A stretch of DNA of 13,913 nt from an uncultured Collinsella sp. (GTDB taxonomy: Bacteria; Actinomycetota; Coriobacteriia; Coriobacteriales; Coriobacteriaceae). Where the stretch lies: the NCBI GenBank assembly GCA_902494585.1, contig CABUUD010000042.1, positions 1 to 13,913 on the forward strand, in the 5' to 3' direction. A program made the translations under genes and the position numbers. The notes below the pieces were generated by a model. It was not told the DNA's origin. It worked only from the letters and a program-made list of their open reading frames with translations, and searched no databases. This document shows, one piece after another, positions 1 to 7,700 of the stretch; positions within the stretch are counted from its first letter, which is position 1; every line of letters starts with the position of its first letter.

Positions 1-137
1 CCGGCGATGGGCGCGTCCTCCATCTTTTTGGAGAGCACGGGGCCGGCGGCATCGTCGGCACGCAGCACGCTTCCCGCCGTGAGCACGATACCCGCAAACG
101 GGGCGCCGTTCACACGTCCATCCACAACGCGACCCAT
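1..137 (-). CDS. hycI: HycI-like hydrogenase maturation endopeptidase, N-terminal part (cut by window edge)
   Basis: The reading frame starts at the ATG at 137-135 and runs off the left edge after 45 codons. Residues 18-33 read IVLTAGSVLRADDAAGP, which matches the start of E. coli HycI (VLLCVGNSMMGDDGAGP), and the matching region continues to the edge. HycI-type proteases cleave the C-terminal tail of the group 4 hydrogenase large subunit once nickel is in place. Asp29 lines up with the nickel-sensing Asp16 of E. coli HycI. The Asn that normally follows the first Gly is Ser here (Gly22-Ser23), and the N-terminus is about 13 residues longer. The start overlaps the hycH stop as TAATG, with GGGAAGG about nine bases upstream as ribosome site, so the two genes are probably translationally coupled. 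The substrate, HyfG, is encoded in the same operon. The identification is good although only about a quarter to a third of the protein is visible. Confidence 0.85.
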   Translation of the reverse strand, partial: MGRVVDGRVNGAPFAGIVLTAGSVLRADDAAGPVLSKKMEDAPIA

Positions 138-718
138 TACTGCAACCTTCCCGTCAGATACACGCCCGAAACATCGCGCACGCGCTCCACCAAATCGCGG
201 AACTTCATTAAGAACGCGACCTGCTGGGCATGCAGGCCAAAGTCGTCGTCGAACACCGAGATGCCGGCCTTGGCCGACCCGCGAAAACCGCGCTCGTCGA
301 GCAGCGCATCGCAGGCCTCGAGTAGCGACGGTACCGCCGCCTTGTCAAGCTGGCACTCACCAAAGGAGCGGATGGCCTCGAACTTGGTCTTGGCCTCCCC
401 CTCCGGCAACGCGTCGACGAGCGAATAGAACACATCCACCGACACCGACAGACGCGGCTCAAAGCAGTCGAGCACGCCGGTGTGGTGGCCCACGGCGAGC
501 GTGTAGTACAGCACGTCGCAGGCCTCCTGGGGAACGTCTTCCTCGGTCTCCACAAACTTACGCGTGAGCTCATAGAAGACCACCTGGTCGGGCGCGTGGC
601 CCAGGCAGGGGTCGGCGACGCCCTCGGCGGCCTCGTCGCTTGCGCGCGAGGCATCGCCAAAGGAGCCGCCGAGCATACCGGGACCCGCAAAGTAACCAGA
701 GCGGTCCGTGAGCTCCAT
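137..718 (-). CDS. hycH: Formate hydrogenlyase maturation protein HycH/HyfJ
   Basis: This encodes 193 residues. From about residue 45 it follows E. coli HycH closely: QVVFYELTRKF, then LYYTLAVGHHTGVLDC, against KVVFSQLSRKF and VYYSLAIGHHLGVIDC. HycH is not a structural subunit; in E. coli it is needed for maturation of the hydrogenase large subunit, acting in the cytoplasm. E. coli HycH and HyfJ are about 136 residues. The extra length here is a 44-residue Gly/Ala/Asp-rich N-terminal segment, plus an insert near residues 145-165. The ATG at 718-716 abuts the hyfI stop (TAG then ATG), and GGAGGT lies about six bases upstream, so the long N-terminus is probably real. It sits between hyfI and hycI, matching the position of hyfJ in the E. 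coli hyf operon, with hycI added after it. What the N-terminal extension does is unknown. Confidence 0.92.
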   Translation of the reverse strand: MELTDRSGYFAGPGMLGGSFGDASRASDEAAEGVADPCLGHAPDQVVFYELTRKFVETEEDVPQEACDVLYYTLAVGHHTGVLDCFEPRLSVSVDVFYSLVDALPEGEAKTKFEAIRSFGECQLDKAAVPSLLEACDALLDERGFRGSAKAGISVFDDDFGLHAQQVAFLMKFRDLVERVRDVSGVYLTGRLQ

Positions 719-1501
719 CTAGCGACCTCCGGCCAGCACCAGATCCTGCAGCGCCGAGTACACCTCGACGCGGCGCGGATCGTCCTGCTTGTCGATGAGC
801 AGCGCCATGGCACCGCGGATATCGCCCTTGGGCGCGCCCTCGAGCGTATCCATAAACTCATTGGCCAGGTCGCGGCCGTAACGATAGCCGCTCATGGCGC
901 GAGCCTCGCGCTCGATGGCAACGCGCAGCTTGTACGGCACGCCGGGGTGCAAGATATCGGCCTGCTCGCCGGCGGCCTCCACCGTGGTCTCGGCATGGAG
1001 CTTTTGGTCCAGCAGACCGAGTGCCATGGCAAAGCCGTAGACGGTCTGCGCGGGGCTGGGCGGGCAGCCGGGGATGTAGACATCGACCGGCAGGATTTTG
1101 TCCGTGCCGCCCCAGACGCAGTAGTTGTCGTAGAAGATGCCACCGGTGCAGCCGCACGCGCCATAGGACACCACGATCTTGGGATCGGGTGCGGCCTCAA
1201 AGGCGCGCAGGGCCGGCATGCGCATGGCACGCGTCACGGCACCGGTGTACAGCAGCACGTCGGCGTGACGGGGCGAGGGCACGACCTTGATGCCAAAGCG
1301 CTCGACGTCGAAGACGGGCGTGATGGAACCGAAGATTTCGATCTCGCAGCCGTTGCAGCCGCCGCAGTCAACACGGTAGACGTACACCGAGCGCTTGATC
1401 TTCTTAAGAAGGGTCGCCTTGGCCTTCTCGATGCTCTCGTCGAGCTCGATCTTGGTCGGGCGGTACTGAAGCCGCTCGGGCAAAAGCGTGGGTTCGGCCA
1501 T
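719..1501 (-). CDS. hyfI: Hydrogenase-4 small subunit HyfI (HycG/NuoB-like, 20 kDa family)
   Basis: This encodes 260 residues, close to E. coli HycG (255), and similarity runs along most of the length. Shared stretches include LLKKIKRS, YVYRVDCGGCNGCEIEIF, RFGIKVVPSPRHAD, TGAVTRAM, YCVWGGTDKI and PVDVYIPGCPP. The protein carries the [4Fe-4S] cluster next to the NiFe site and hands electrons to HyfG. Candidate ligands are Cys46/Cys49/Cys52, Cys116 and Cys146. It is a peripheral subunit on the cytoplasmic side of the membrane. The start ATG lies two bases after the hyfH stop, and AAGGAGGAG just upstream is the ribosome site. It is followed with no gap by hycH. No missing cluster residue or frameshift is seen. 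Confidence 0.96.
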   Translation of the reverse strand: MAEPTLLPERLQYRPTKIELDESIEKAKATLLKKIKRSVYVYRVDCGGCNGCEIEIFGSITPVFDVERFGIKVVPSPRHADVLLYTGAVTRAMRMPALRAFEAAPDPKIVVSYGACGCTGGIFYDNYCVWGGTDKILPVDVYIPGCPPSPAQTVYGFAMALGLLDQKLHAETTVEAAGEQADILHPGVPYKLRVAIEREARAMSGYRYGRDLANEFMDTLEGAPKGDIRGAMALLIDKQDDPRRVEVYSALQDLVLAGGR

Positions 1502-1503
1502 GG

Positions 1504-2220
1504 TTACTCCTCCTTCGTATCAAAATCCATGATGATGCCCTCGACCGGCGCAGGACCGGCGGGAATCTCGGGCGCATCGGGGTTAAGCTCGCGGTCGACA
1601 TACTCCGGGTTCACGCCGTGGCCGCCCAGATACTCCATGCCGGGGCCCTGGGGCTCACCGGACGCAAGCGTCTCGTTGGCAGCCATTCCGCGCGCGTTGC
1701 CGGTCTTTACGGCCGAAGCGGCGCGCAGGGCGTCGAGCTCGCGCTTGCACTCCTGGCACATACCGACGGTACGGGCGGCCTGCTCGGCCTCCATGCCGCC
1801 GGCCTTTTGCAGCAGGCGCTTGGCGTAGTCGATCTCCTTGTGCGGGGCAAACGGCTTGCCGCAACGCGAGCAGTGCTCGAGCGTGTAGACGCTCTTGCTG
1901 GTGAGGTCGTCCTTGCTCATGACGGCCAGCTCAAACTCCTCGGTGAGCTTGATGGCCTCCATGGGGCAGGCCTCCTCACAGCGGCCGCAAAAGATGCAGC
2001 GGCCGTAGTCGATCGACCAGGTGATGGTATCGGCCGCAAGGTCGGTGTCCATGCGAATGGCATCGGCCGGGCACGCCACGCCGCAGGCACCGCAGGCGAT
2101 GCAGAGCTCGGCATTGTGCTCGGGCTTGCCGCGCATGTCCTTGTTGGTGGGGAACGGCGCAAACGGGTACTTGACCGTCGCGTCGCCGGCCTTGGCGTTA
2201 ACCTTCCAAAGCTTCAGCAT
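1504..2220 (-). CDS. hyfH: Hydrogenase-4 iron-sulfur subunit HyfH (HycF/NuoI-like)
   Basis: This encodes 238 residues from the ATG at 2220-2218, one base after the hyfG stop, with GAGGAGG upstream. Two [4Fe-4S] motifs are clear: Cys40/43/46/50 and Cys75/78/81/85. A second pair of CxxC motifs (Cys117/120 and Cys155/158) matches HycF (CRVC and CPEC) and probably binds one further metal, rubredoxin- or zinc-ribbon-like. FRGKPEQN in HycF corresponds to MRGKPEHN here, and the KEIDYA stretch is shared. The subunit carries electrons from HyfA to HyfI. The roughly 80 residues after the last CxxC form an acidic, Pro/Gly-rich tail, making the protein about 58 residues longer than E. coli HycF (180). 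The frame is open further upstream to 2343, but that part only shadows hyfG. Confidence 0.95.
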   Translation of the reverse strand: MLKLWKVNAKAGDATVKYPFAPFPTNKDMRGKPEHNAELCIACGACGVACPADAIRMDTDLAADTITWSIDYGRCIFCGRCEEACPMEAIKLTEEFELAVMSKDDLTSKSVYTLEHCSRCGKPFAPHKEIDYAKRLLQKAGGMEAEQAARTVGMCQECKRELDALRAASAVKTGNARGMAANETLASGEPQGPGMEYLGGHGVNPEYVDRELNPDAPEIPAGPAPVEGIIMDFDTKEE

Positions 2221-2221
2221 A

Positions 2222-3994
2222 TTAGAGCGCCTCCTCATCGAGCGGAGCGGCCATGGTGCCCTCGCCCGCAAGCGGCGACTTGTCGCGCCAGACGTTCTCG
2301 AACTGCTCCTTGTCGAGCACGTGGTCGCGCTTGGCGGCGACATCGGTCACCGTCACGCGGTCGGTGCAGGAGTAGCACGGGTCGAGCGAGCCGACGATCA
2401 GCGCCGCGTCGCCCACGGTGTTGCCGCGGAACATGTAGCGCAAGACCGGCCAGTTGCTGTACGTGGCGGCCTTGGCGCGCCAGCGGTAGCACTTCTGGTT
2501 GTTGCCGAGCATGGCCCAGTGCACGTCCTCGCCGCGCGGCGCCTCGGTGGCGCCGATGGCGTACTTGTGCGGGGTGTACTCCCAATCCGTGGTGAGGATG
2601 GGGCCCGACGGGCAGTTCTCGAGCATGGTCTCGATCATGTCGATCGAATCGTAGACCTCCTGAATGCGAACGGCGGTACGGCCGAAGGCATCGCAGGTGT
2701 CGGCCGTAGCGGCGTGCATCTTTCGGACGTCCGGATCGGCGTAGCCGTCGAAGGGATGGTCAAAGCGCACGTCGCGGGCATAGCCCGAGCCACGCATGAG
2801 CGGGCCGACCGGCGAGAAGTCGCGTGCGATCTTGCGATCCAGAATGCCGATGCCACTCGTACGCTCAATAAAGTTGGGCGTGGAGAGCAAGACGTCGACG
2901 AGCTCCTGAACCTCGGAGCGCAGCTGGTGGATGGTCGTGAGCGTGGAGAGCTTCTGCTCGGCCAAAATGTCGCGACGCACGCCGCCGATCACGTTGAGGC
3001 CGTAGGTCTTGCGGTGACCGGAGAGCTTCTCGGCCAGGTCCATGGACTTCTCGCGGACGCGGAAGAACTGCTGGAAGCCGGAGTCGAAGCCTGTGTAGTG
3101 CGACGCCAGGCCGATGTTGAGCAGATGCGAGTGCAGGCGCTCGACCTCGAGCATGATAGCGCGGATGTACTGGGCGCGCGGCGGGACATGAATGCCCTGG
3201 GCGCGCTCGACGGCCTCGGCATAGGCCACCGAGTGGGCGCAGCCGCAGATGCCGCAGATGCGGTCGGCGAGGAACGTCACGGCGTCATAGTTCAGGCGCG
3301 TCTCGGCGACCTTCTCCATACCGCGGTGCACGTAGAACAGACGGTAGTCGGCGTCGACGATCGTCTCGCCCTCAACGAACAGGCGGAAGTGGCCGGGCTC
3401 GTCGGAGGTAATGTGCAACGGGCCCATGGGGACAAGCGTGGTCTCCTTGCCCTTGGTATCGGCCAAGAACTCGTAGTTTTCCATGTCGCTCGCGGGAGCG
3501 GGACGGAAGCGGTAGTCCATGGAGTCCTTGCGCAGCGGGTACAGGCCGCTGGGCCAATCGTCGGGCAGCACCAGGCGGCGACGATCGGGCAGGCCCTCGG
3601 GGATCAGGCCGAACATGTCGCGAAGCTCGCGCTCGCCCCACACGCAGGCGGGGACGAACGGCGTCACGGACGGGAACGTCATCTTGGCGGGATCGACCTC
3701 GGTGCGCACGGTCACCCAGCCGGGATCCTCCCCCTCCATGGAGATGACGTAGTACACGGCGTAACGGCCGCACAGACTGCGCTCATCGTTGCCGATGATC
3801 ACGGGAATCCAGCCGTAGCGCTCGTAGTACAGGTAGTGGACGGCCTCGGGCAGCTTGTCCTGCTTGACGGTAATCGTCAGCTGGTCCTCGCACTGCCACT
3901 CGACCTTCTCGATGCAGCCCGGAACGGCGCGACGCAGGGCCTCGACATGGCTCTCGCAGCGACGGGCATACACCTTGTTCTCAGTTTCAATCAT
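2222..3994 (-). CDS. hyfG: Hydrogenase-4 large subunit HyfG (HycE-like, fused NuoC and NuoD domains)
   Basis: This encodes 590 residues (E. coli HycE 569). Residues 1 to about 165 form a NuoC-like domain (including ERELRDMFGL), and from about 185 a NuoD-like catalytic domain follows. The NiFe ligands are visible: Cys247 and Cys250 in RICGICGCAHS, and Cys540 and Cys543 in DPCYSCTDR. This is the H2-forming subunit of the complex, on the cytoplasmic face of the membrane. By homology to HycE, HycI would cut after Arg546, releasing a 44-residue tail; in E. coli the tail is 32 residues. The start is three bases after the hyfF stop, with GAGGTGGAG upstream, and the stop is one base before hyfH. The frame is intact with all four metal ligands, so it should be active. 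It falls with group 4a-type (FHL) hydrogenases by motif; a tree would confirm the subgroup. Confidence 0.97.
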   Translation of the reverse strand: MIETENKVYARRCESHVEALRRAVPGCIEKVEWQCEDQLTITVKQDKLPEAVHYLYYERYGWIPVIIGNDERSLCGRYAVYYVISMEGEDPGWVTVRTEVDPAKMTFPSVTPFVPACVWGERELRDMFGLIPEGLPDRRRLVLPDDWPSGLYPLRKDSMDYRFRPAPASDMENYEFLADTKGKETTLVPMGPLHITSDEPGHFRLFVEGETIVDADYRLFYVHRGMEKVAETRLNYDAVTFLADRICGICGCAHSVAYAEAVERAQGIHVPPRAQYIRAIMLEVERLHSHLLNIGLASHYTGFDSGFQQFFRVREKSMDLAEKLSGHRKTYGLNVIGGVRRDILAEQKLSTLTTIHQLRSEVQELVDVLLSTPNFIERTSGIGILDRKIARDFSPVGPLMRGSGYARDVRFDHPFDGYADPDVRKMHAATADTCDAFGRTAVRIQEVYDSIDMIETMLENCPSGPILTTDWEYTPHKYAIGATEAPRGEDVHWAMLGNNQKCYRWRAKAATYSNWPVLRYMFRGNTVGDAALIVGSLDPCYSCTDRVTVTDVAAKRDHVLDKEQFENVWRDKSPLAGEGTMAAPLDEEAL

Positions 3995-3997
3995 TCG

Positions 3998-5557
3998 TTA
4001 CTCCACCTCGCTCTGAGCGGTCTCGGTACCGAACACAGCGCGGTACATCGGCGTCGCGTGAAGTTCCTCGGTGCTCTGCTCGAGCACGATGCCGGTCGCG
4101 GTCTCCACACCGTGCACGAGAGGCAGCGGGGTGGCGATGCCAAACCACAAGATCATGACGGCCAGGATGACTTCGGGGATAAGCATGAGCGCCGGGGCCT
4201 CATGCTTGCCCATGCCCTGGGGCGCATGGCCGAACACCGACTTGAGTGCGATGCGGGTGAGCGCGGAGATGGCCACGGTAAGACCGAGGGCGACCACGAC
4301 GACCAGCCACATGGGACCGGCGGTAACACCGGCGACAAAAGTCAGGAACTCGGAGATAAACATGCCAAAGGGCGGGAAGGCACCAAGACCGAGCAGCGCC
4401 AGGACGGCGAGCGCGGCGGTTGCGGGCGCAACCTCGACGACGCCCTGGATCTTAGCCAGGCTACGCGTGCCAAAGGCGTGCTGGATGTTGCCGGACACGC
4501 AGAAGGCAAGCGTCTTGGTGAAGCCGTGGAACACGCAGTGCAGCAGGGCCGCGGCGATACCCAGAGGGCCACCGATACCCAGGCACAGGGCGATAACGCC
4601 CACGTTCTCCACAGACGAATACGCAAAGCGGCGCTTGAGGTCGTCCTGGCGGAACATAGAAAGTGCCGCCACCAAAATGGACAGCGTGCCGACGATCAAC
4701 AGCAAAAGCTGCGGATACTCGGCGCCCACGGCCTGGATAGTAAAGCCGTAGAAGCGCATGATCACAAGCATGGCGCACTTAAGCAGCACGCCCGAGAGCA
4801 GGGCCGAGACAGGGCTCGGGGCCTGGGAGTGGGCATCGGGCAGCCAAGTGTGCATGGGGAACAGGCCGGCCTTGGTGCCAAAGCCGATCACGATAAACGC
4901 AAAGGCGAGGCGCATGAGCGTCGGGTCGAACTGGTCGGCATACGGCAGCACGCACGACAGGAATGCGGCCTCGTGGGCGTTGGGAATCACGTCGGCGGCG
5001 TTGGCGTAGATCAGCAGCGTACCGAACAGGCCGAAGGCCACGCCGGCGGTGCAGACCATCGCATACTTCCAAGAAGCCTCGAGGGCCGTCTTGTTCTTGT
5101 AGATACCCACCAGGAACACGGTGGAAAGCGTGGTTGCTTCCACGGCGGCCCACGTGAGGATCATGTTGTTGGACAGGCACGCGAGCAGCATGGTAAACAC
5201 GAACAGACTAAACAGTGCAAAATACTGCTTGGCGCGCTCGGCGGGCATGGAGCCCTCCTCGATATCGGCCTTTACATAGGGCAGCGAGAACAGCCCGGTA
5301 AGAAAACCGATAAAGCCGATGAGCAGCACAAAGATGGCGCCCAGCGAATCGAGGTGGAACCACAGGCCAAGAGCGCTCGCGGTGTCGCCGCTCATAAGGA
5401 CGTCACCGGCCGTCACAATCGACAGCACCAGGACGGCTGCGACGGAGACCAGGTTGAGACCGGCAAACACGTTATAGGACGTGTTCTTGGGCAAAAACGC
5501 CATGACCAGCGAGAACACCAAAGGAGTCGCGAGCAGGGCGAGAATCAACGTTTCCAT
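3998..5557 (-). CDS. hyfF: Hydrogenase-4 membrane subunit HyfF (antiporter-like, NuoL/M/N family)
   Basis: This encodes 519 residues, close to E. coli HyfF (about 526), and is hydrophobic throughout. The proton_antipo_M core is recognisable: Glu140 in WAAVEATTLST, Lys229 and His236 in FGTKAGLFPMHTWLPDAHS, then SALLSGVLLK ending at Lys260. These charged residues occupy positions used for ion movement in complex I-type subunits. HyfF is one of three antiporter-like proteins in this operon and is absent from E. coli FHL-1. It probably helps couple H2 production to ion transport, though this is inferred from family membership. The start follows the hyfE stop by three bases, with a G-rich ribosome site (GAGGGGG). 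Confidence 0.94.
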   Translation of the reverse strand: METLILALLATPLVFSLVMAFLPKNTSYNVFAGLNLVSVAAVLVLSIVTAGDVLMSGDTASALGLWFHLDSLGAIFVLLIGFIGFLTGLFSLPYVKADIEEGSMPAERAKQYFALFSLFVFTMLLACLSNNMILTWAAVEATTLSTVFLVGIYKNKTALEASWKYAMVCTAGVAFGLFGTLLIYANAADVIPNAHEAAFLSCVLPYADQFDPTLMRLAFAFIVIGFGTKAGLFPMHTWLPDAHSQAPSPVSALLSGVLLKCAMLVIMRFYGFTIQAVGAEYPQLLLLIVGTLSILVAALSMFRQDDLKRRFAYSSVENVGVIALCLGIGGPLGIAAALLHCVFHGFTKTLAFCVSGNIQHAFGTRSLAKIQGVVEVAPATAALAVLALLGLGAFPPFGMFISEFLTFVAGVTAGPMWLVVVVALGLTVAISALTRIALKSVFGHAPQGMGKHEAPALMLIPEVILAVMILWFGIATPLPLVHGVETATGIVLEQSTEELHATPMYRAVFGTETAQSEVE

Positions 5558-5560
5558 GGA

Positions 5561-6214
5561 CTACCCCCTCAGCTCGGACAGGTCGCGCGCATCGAGCGAG
5601 TGGGAGTCGTCCCAAATGCGACGCACGACGATGGACATGATGATGACGGCAAAGATGGCGTCGGTGGCGATACCGATCTCGATGATCTCGGGAGCGGTGG
5701 GGGCCAAAAGCGCGAGCGTCACATGGCTGCCGTTTTCCATAAGGCAGTATCCAAAGATCTGCTTCATGATGTTGCGCTGCGAGATGATGCAGGTGAGGCC
5801 CACAAAGAAGTGAGCGAAGCTAATGGCGAGCGCAGGCGTTGCGACCTCGGCCGTGGGCAGGCTGATCTGCGTCACGACGGCAAAGCAGATCGCGACCTCA
5901 ACGGCGATGATGCAAATGGCCCACGCGGGCTTAAGGCCGGCCTTGAGCGATGCGTCGCTCGGTTCGCCCATCTTCTTGTATGCGCGGTTGAGGATATAAG
6001 GGACCAGGACGACCTTAGTGATAAAGGCAGATCCGGCCCACATAAGCAGCTCCTGCGCACCGGTAGTGGCACCGAGCGTGGCGAGCAGTCCCACGAGCAC
6101 CAGCGACTGCACTGCATACCAGCTGATGGCATGCTTGATGTTCTTGGAGACGACCACCATGGTGGACGTGACGATCAGAAGGCCGCCAAGGATGTTGACG
6201 ATCGAATAACCCAT
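5561..6214 (-). CDS. hyfE: Hydrogenase-4 membrane subunit HyfE
   Basis: This encodes 217 residues against 216 in E. coli HyfE, and similarity extends end to end. Diagnostic stretches are QSLVLV, SAFITKV.LVP, ISQRNI.(K/R)QIFGYCLMENGSH and EIGIATDAIFAVI. It is a small integral membrane protein with several hydrophobic helices, whose C-terminal half resembles NuoK. HyfE distinguishes Hyf-type complexes from the shorter E. coli FHL-1. It probably packs between the antiporter-like subunits HyfD and HyfF, which are encoded on either side. The ribosome site AGGAGGT (6223-6229) overlaps the hyfD stop codon, eight bases before the ATG. Confidence 0.96.
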   Translation of the reverse strand: MGYSIVNILGGLLIVTSTMVVVSKNIKHAISWYAVQSLVLVGLLATLGATTGAQELLMWAGSAFITKVVLVPYILNRAYKKMGEPSDASLKAGLKPAWAICIIAVEVAICFAVVTQISLPTAEVATPALAISFAHFFVGLTCIISQRNIMKQIFGYCLMENGSHVTLALLAPTAPEIIEIGIATDAIFAVIIMSIVVRRIWDDSHSLDARDLSELRG

Positions 6215-6227
6215 GTCGTTCTACCTC

Positions 6228-7685
6228 CTAACCGATCCAGCTGGCCGAAAGCGGGCCGCTGACGATAACCATGATGATGAGCACGATGAACACAAACGCC
6301 ATCGCGCGGGGAAGCGGGGCTCCCGCAGCGACATCTTCGCTCGGCTCGCCGGGCAGGCAAAAGCCCATCCACTTGAGGAACCAGGCGAAGGTGGCGACGG
6401 TTTCGGCGACCATGATGCACACGAGCACCAGGATCGCGACGTTGCCGGCACCCACAGAGAAGCCACCGGCAATGATCTGGAACTTCGAGAAGAACGTGTT
6501 CATGGGCGGCACGCCGGCAATGGCGAGCGCGGCGACACCAAAGCCCACGCCCGAGATCGGGTACTTCTTTACGATGCCGCGAAGCTTGGGCAGCATACGC
6601 GTGCCGAGCGTAAAGGAGAACGAACCGGCGATCAGGAAGAACAGCGTCTTGGCGAAAGCGTGGTTAAAGATGTGGCACACGGCACCGTCAAAGGCCAGCT
6701 GGCTGCCAAAGACCGAAAGGCCCAGACCAAAGAACACGTAGGAGAGCTGGGCGATCGTGGAGAAGGCCAGCAGACGCTTCATGTCCTTTTGCGGCAGGTA
6801 CATAAGGAAACCAAAGAGCATGGTGACCATGGCGTCGATAATGGCAACCCAGCCCACGATCTCGGGAATCTCGCCGGCAGAGACGAGTGCACGCGCGAAC
6901 ACGCACACGCCGACCTTGACCATCGAGGCGCCATGCAGGTAGGCCGAAACAGGCGTCGGCGCCTCCATGGCCGAAGGCAGCCACATGTACATGGGAACCT
7001 GTGCGGACTTGGCCCAGGCCGCAAACAGCACAAGCAAAAGGACGATAGCCTTGAGCTTGGCGTCGAGGCCGGCAATCGCAGTGATGGCGAAGGTACCGGT
7101 ATGGGCAAACACGATGGCGGCGCCCAGATACAGGCCGAGCGCACCGATATGCGTAATGATCAGGGCCTTCATGCCAGCCTTCTTGGCCGTAGGCGACATG
7201 TAGTAGCTGATGAGGCCCCAAGAGCAGGCACCCGTGATCTCAAAGAACACGAGCTGGCCCAAAAGGGTCGAGCTGTACACAAGGCCGGCCATGGCGCCGA
7301 TGAAGGTCGCGAGGTACGCGTAGAAGCGACGACGCGGTGCGTCAGGATGCTCACGGTTATTCTCGCTCATATAGGGAATCGAATAGATCACGACAAGCAG
7401 GCCGATACCCACAAAGGCGGGCGCGAGCAGCGTGCTCATGCGATCGAAGGTGAATCCCATGACGAGGGTCTGCCCAAACGAGATCAGGGAAACCTGCGTG
7501 TCGGGCATGCCGGCGCCAGCGAAATTCGCGGCGAGGGCGATGGTGCAGACCGTCGAGACGGCGGCACCCAAAACGCTGAACCACTTGGCGTACGGACGGG
7601 GGAACAGGGCGACGAGCACCGAGGCCACCATCGGGGCCGCGATAGCGACCAAGCCGAGAAGGGACAGACTGACTGCAAATGACAT
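6228..7685 (-). CDS. hyfD: Hydrogenase-4 membrane subunit HyfD (antiporter-like, NuoL/M/N family)
   Basis: This encodes 485 residues (E. coli HyfD about 479) and is highly hydrophobic. The core motifs are Glu149 in FFEITGACSWGLISYY, Lys226 in AAWAKSAQVP, then YMWLPSAMEAPTPVSAYLHG and Lys257, the usual Glu-Lys-Lys pattern of antiporter-like subunits. It is the second of three such subunits and is not present in E. coli FHL-1. Its place between hyfC and hyfE matches the E. coli hyf gene order, which supports HyfD over a generic NuoL or Mrp protein. The ATG lies 15 bases after the hyfC stop and is preceded by GGGAG. A role in ion pumping is inferred. Confidence 0.94.
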   Translation of the reverse strand: MSFAVSLSLLGLVAIAAPMVASVLVALFPRPYAKWFSVLGAAVSTVCTIALAANFAGAGMPDTQVSLISFGQTLVMGFTFDRMSTLLAPAFVGIGLLVVIYSIPYMSENNREHPDAPRRRFYAYLATFIGAMAGLVYSSTLLGQLVFFEITGACSWGLISYYMSPTAKKAGMKALIITHIGALGLYLGAAIVFAHTGTFAITAIAGLDAKLKAIVLLLVLFAAWAKSAQVPMYMWLPSAMEAPTPVSAYLHGASMVKVGVCVFARALVSAGEIPEIVGWVAIIDAMVTMLFGFLMYLPQKDMKRLLAFSTIAQLSYVFFGLGLSVFGSQLAFDGAVCHIFNHAFAKTLFFLIAGSFSFTLGTRMLPKLRGIVKKYPISGVGFGVAALAIAGVPPMNTFFSKFQIIAGGFSVGAGNVAILVLVCIMVAETVATFAWFLKWMGFCLPGEPSEDVAAGAPLPRAMAFVFIVLIIMVIVSGPLSASWIG

Positions 7686-7700
7686 TGTTTCTCCCTTCTC

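Noticed and set aside
482..1828. Plus-strand open frame opposite hycH, hyfI and hyfH; similar long ones lie at 6213-7682, 8136-9476, 9618-10709 and 11356-13098.
   Set aside because: All lie opposite well-supported genes, lack recognisable domains, and are explained by high GC and codon bias.
2221..2343. Upstream extension of hyfH into hyfG.
   Set aside because: The extra 41 codons overlap the conserved 3' end of hyfG. The ATG at 2220 has a GAGGAGG site, and the protein then begins as HycF does.
2021..6262. A very long open frame (about 1,413 codons) on the plus strand.
   Set aside because: It is codon-aligned antisense to hyfG, hyfF and hyfE, which happen to share one phase. Such a frame stays open whenever the sense genes avoid TTA, CTA and TCA codons, as GC-rich genes do. 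Its translation is low-complexity (His, Arg, Asp, Gly) and matches no family I know.
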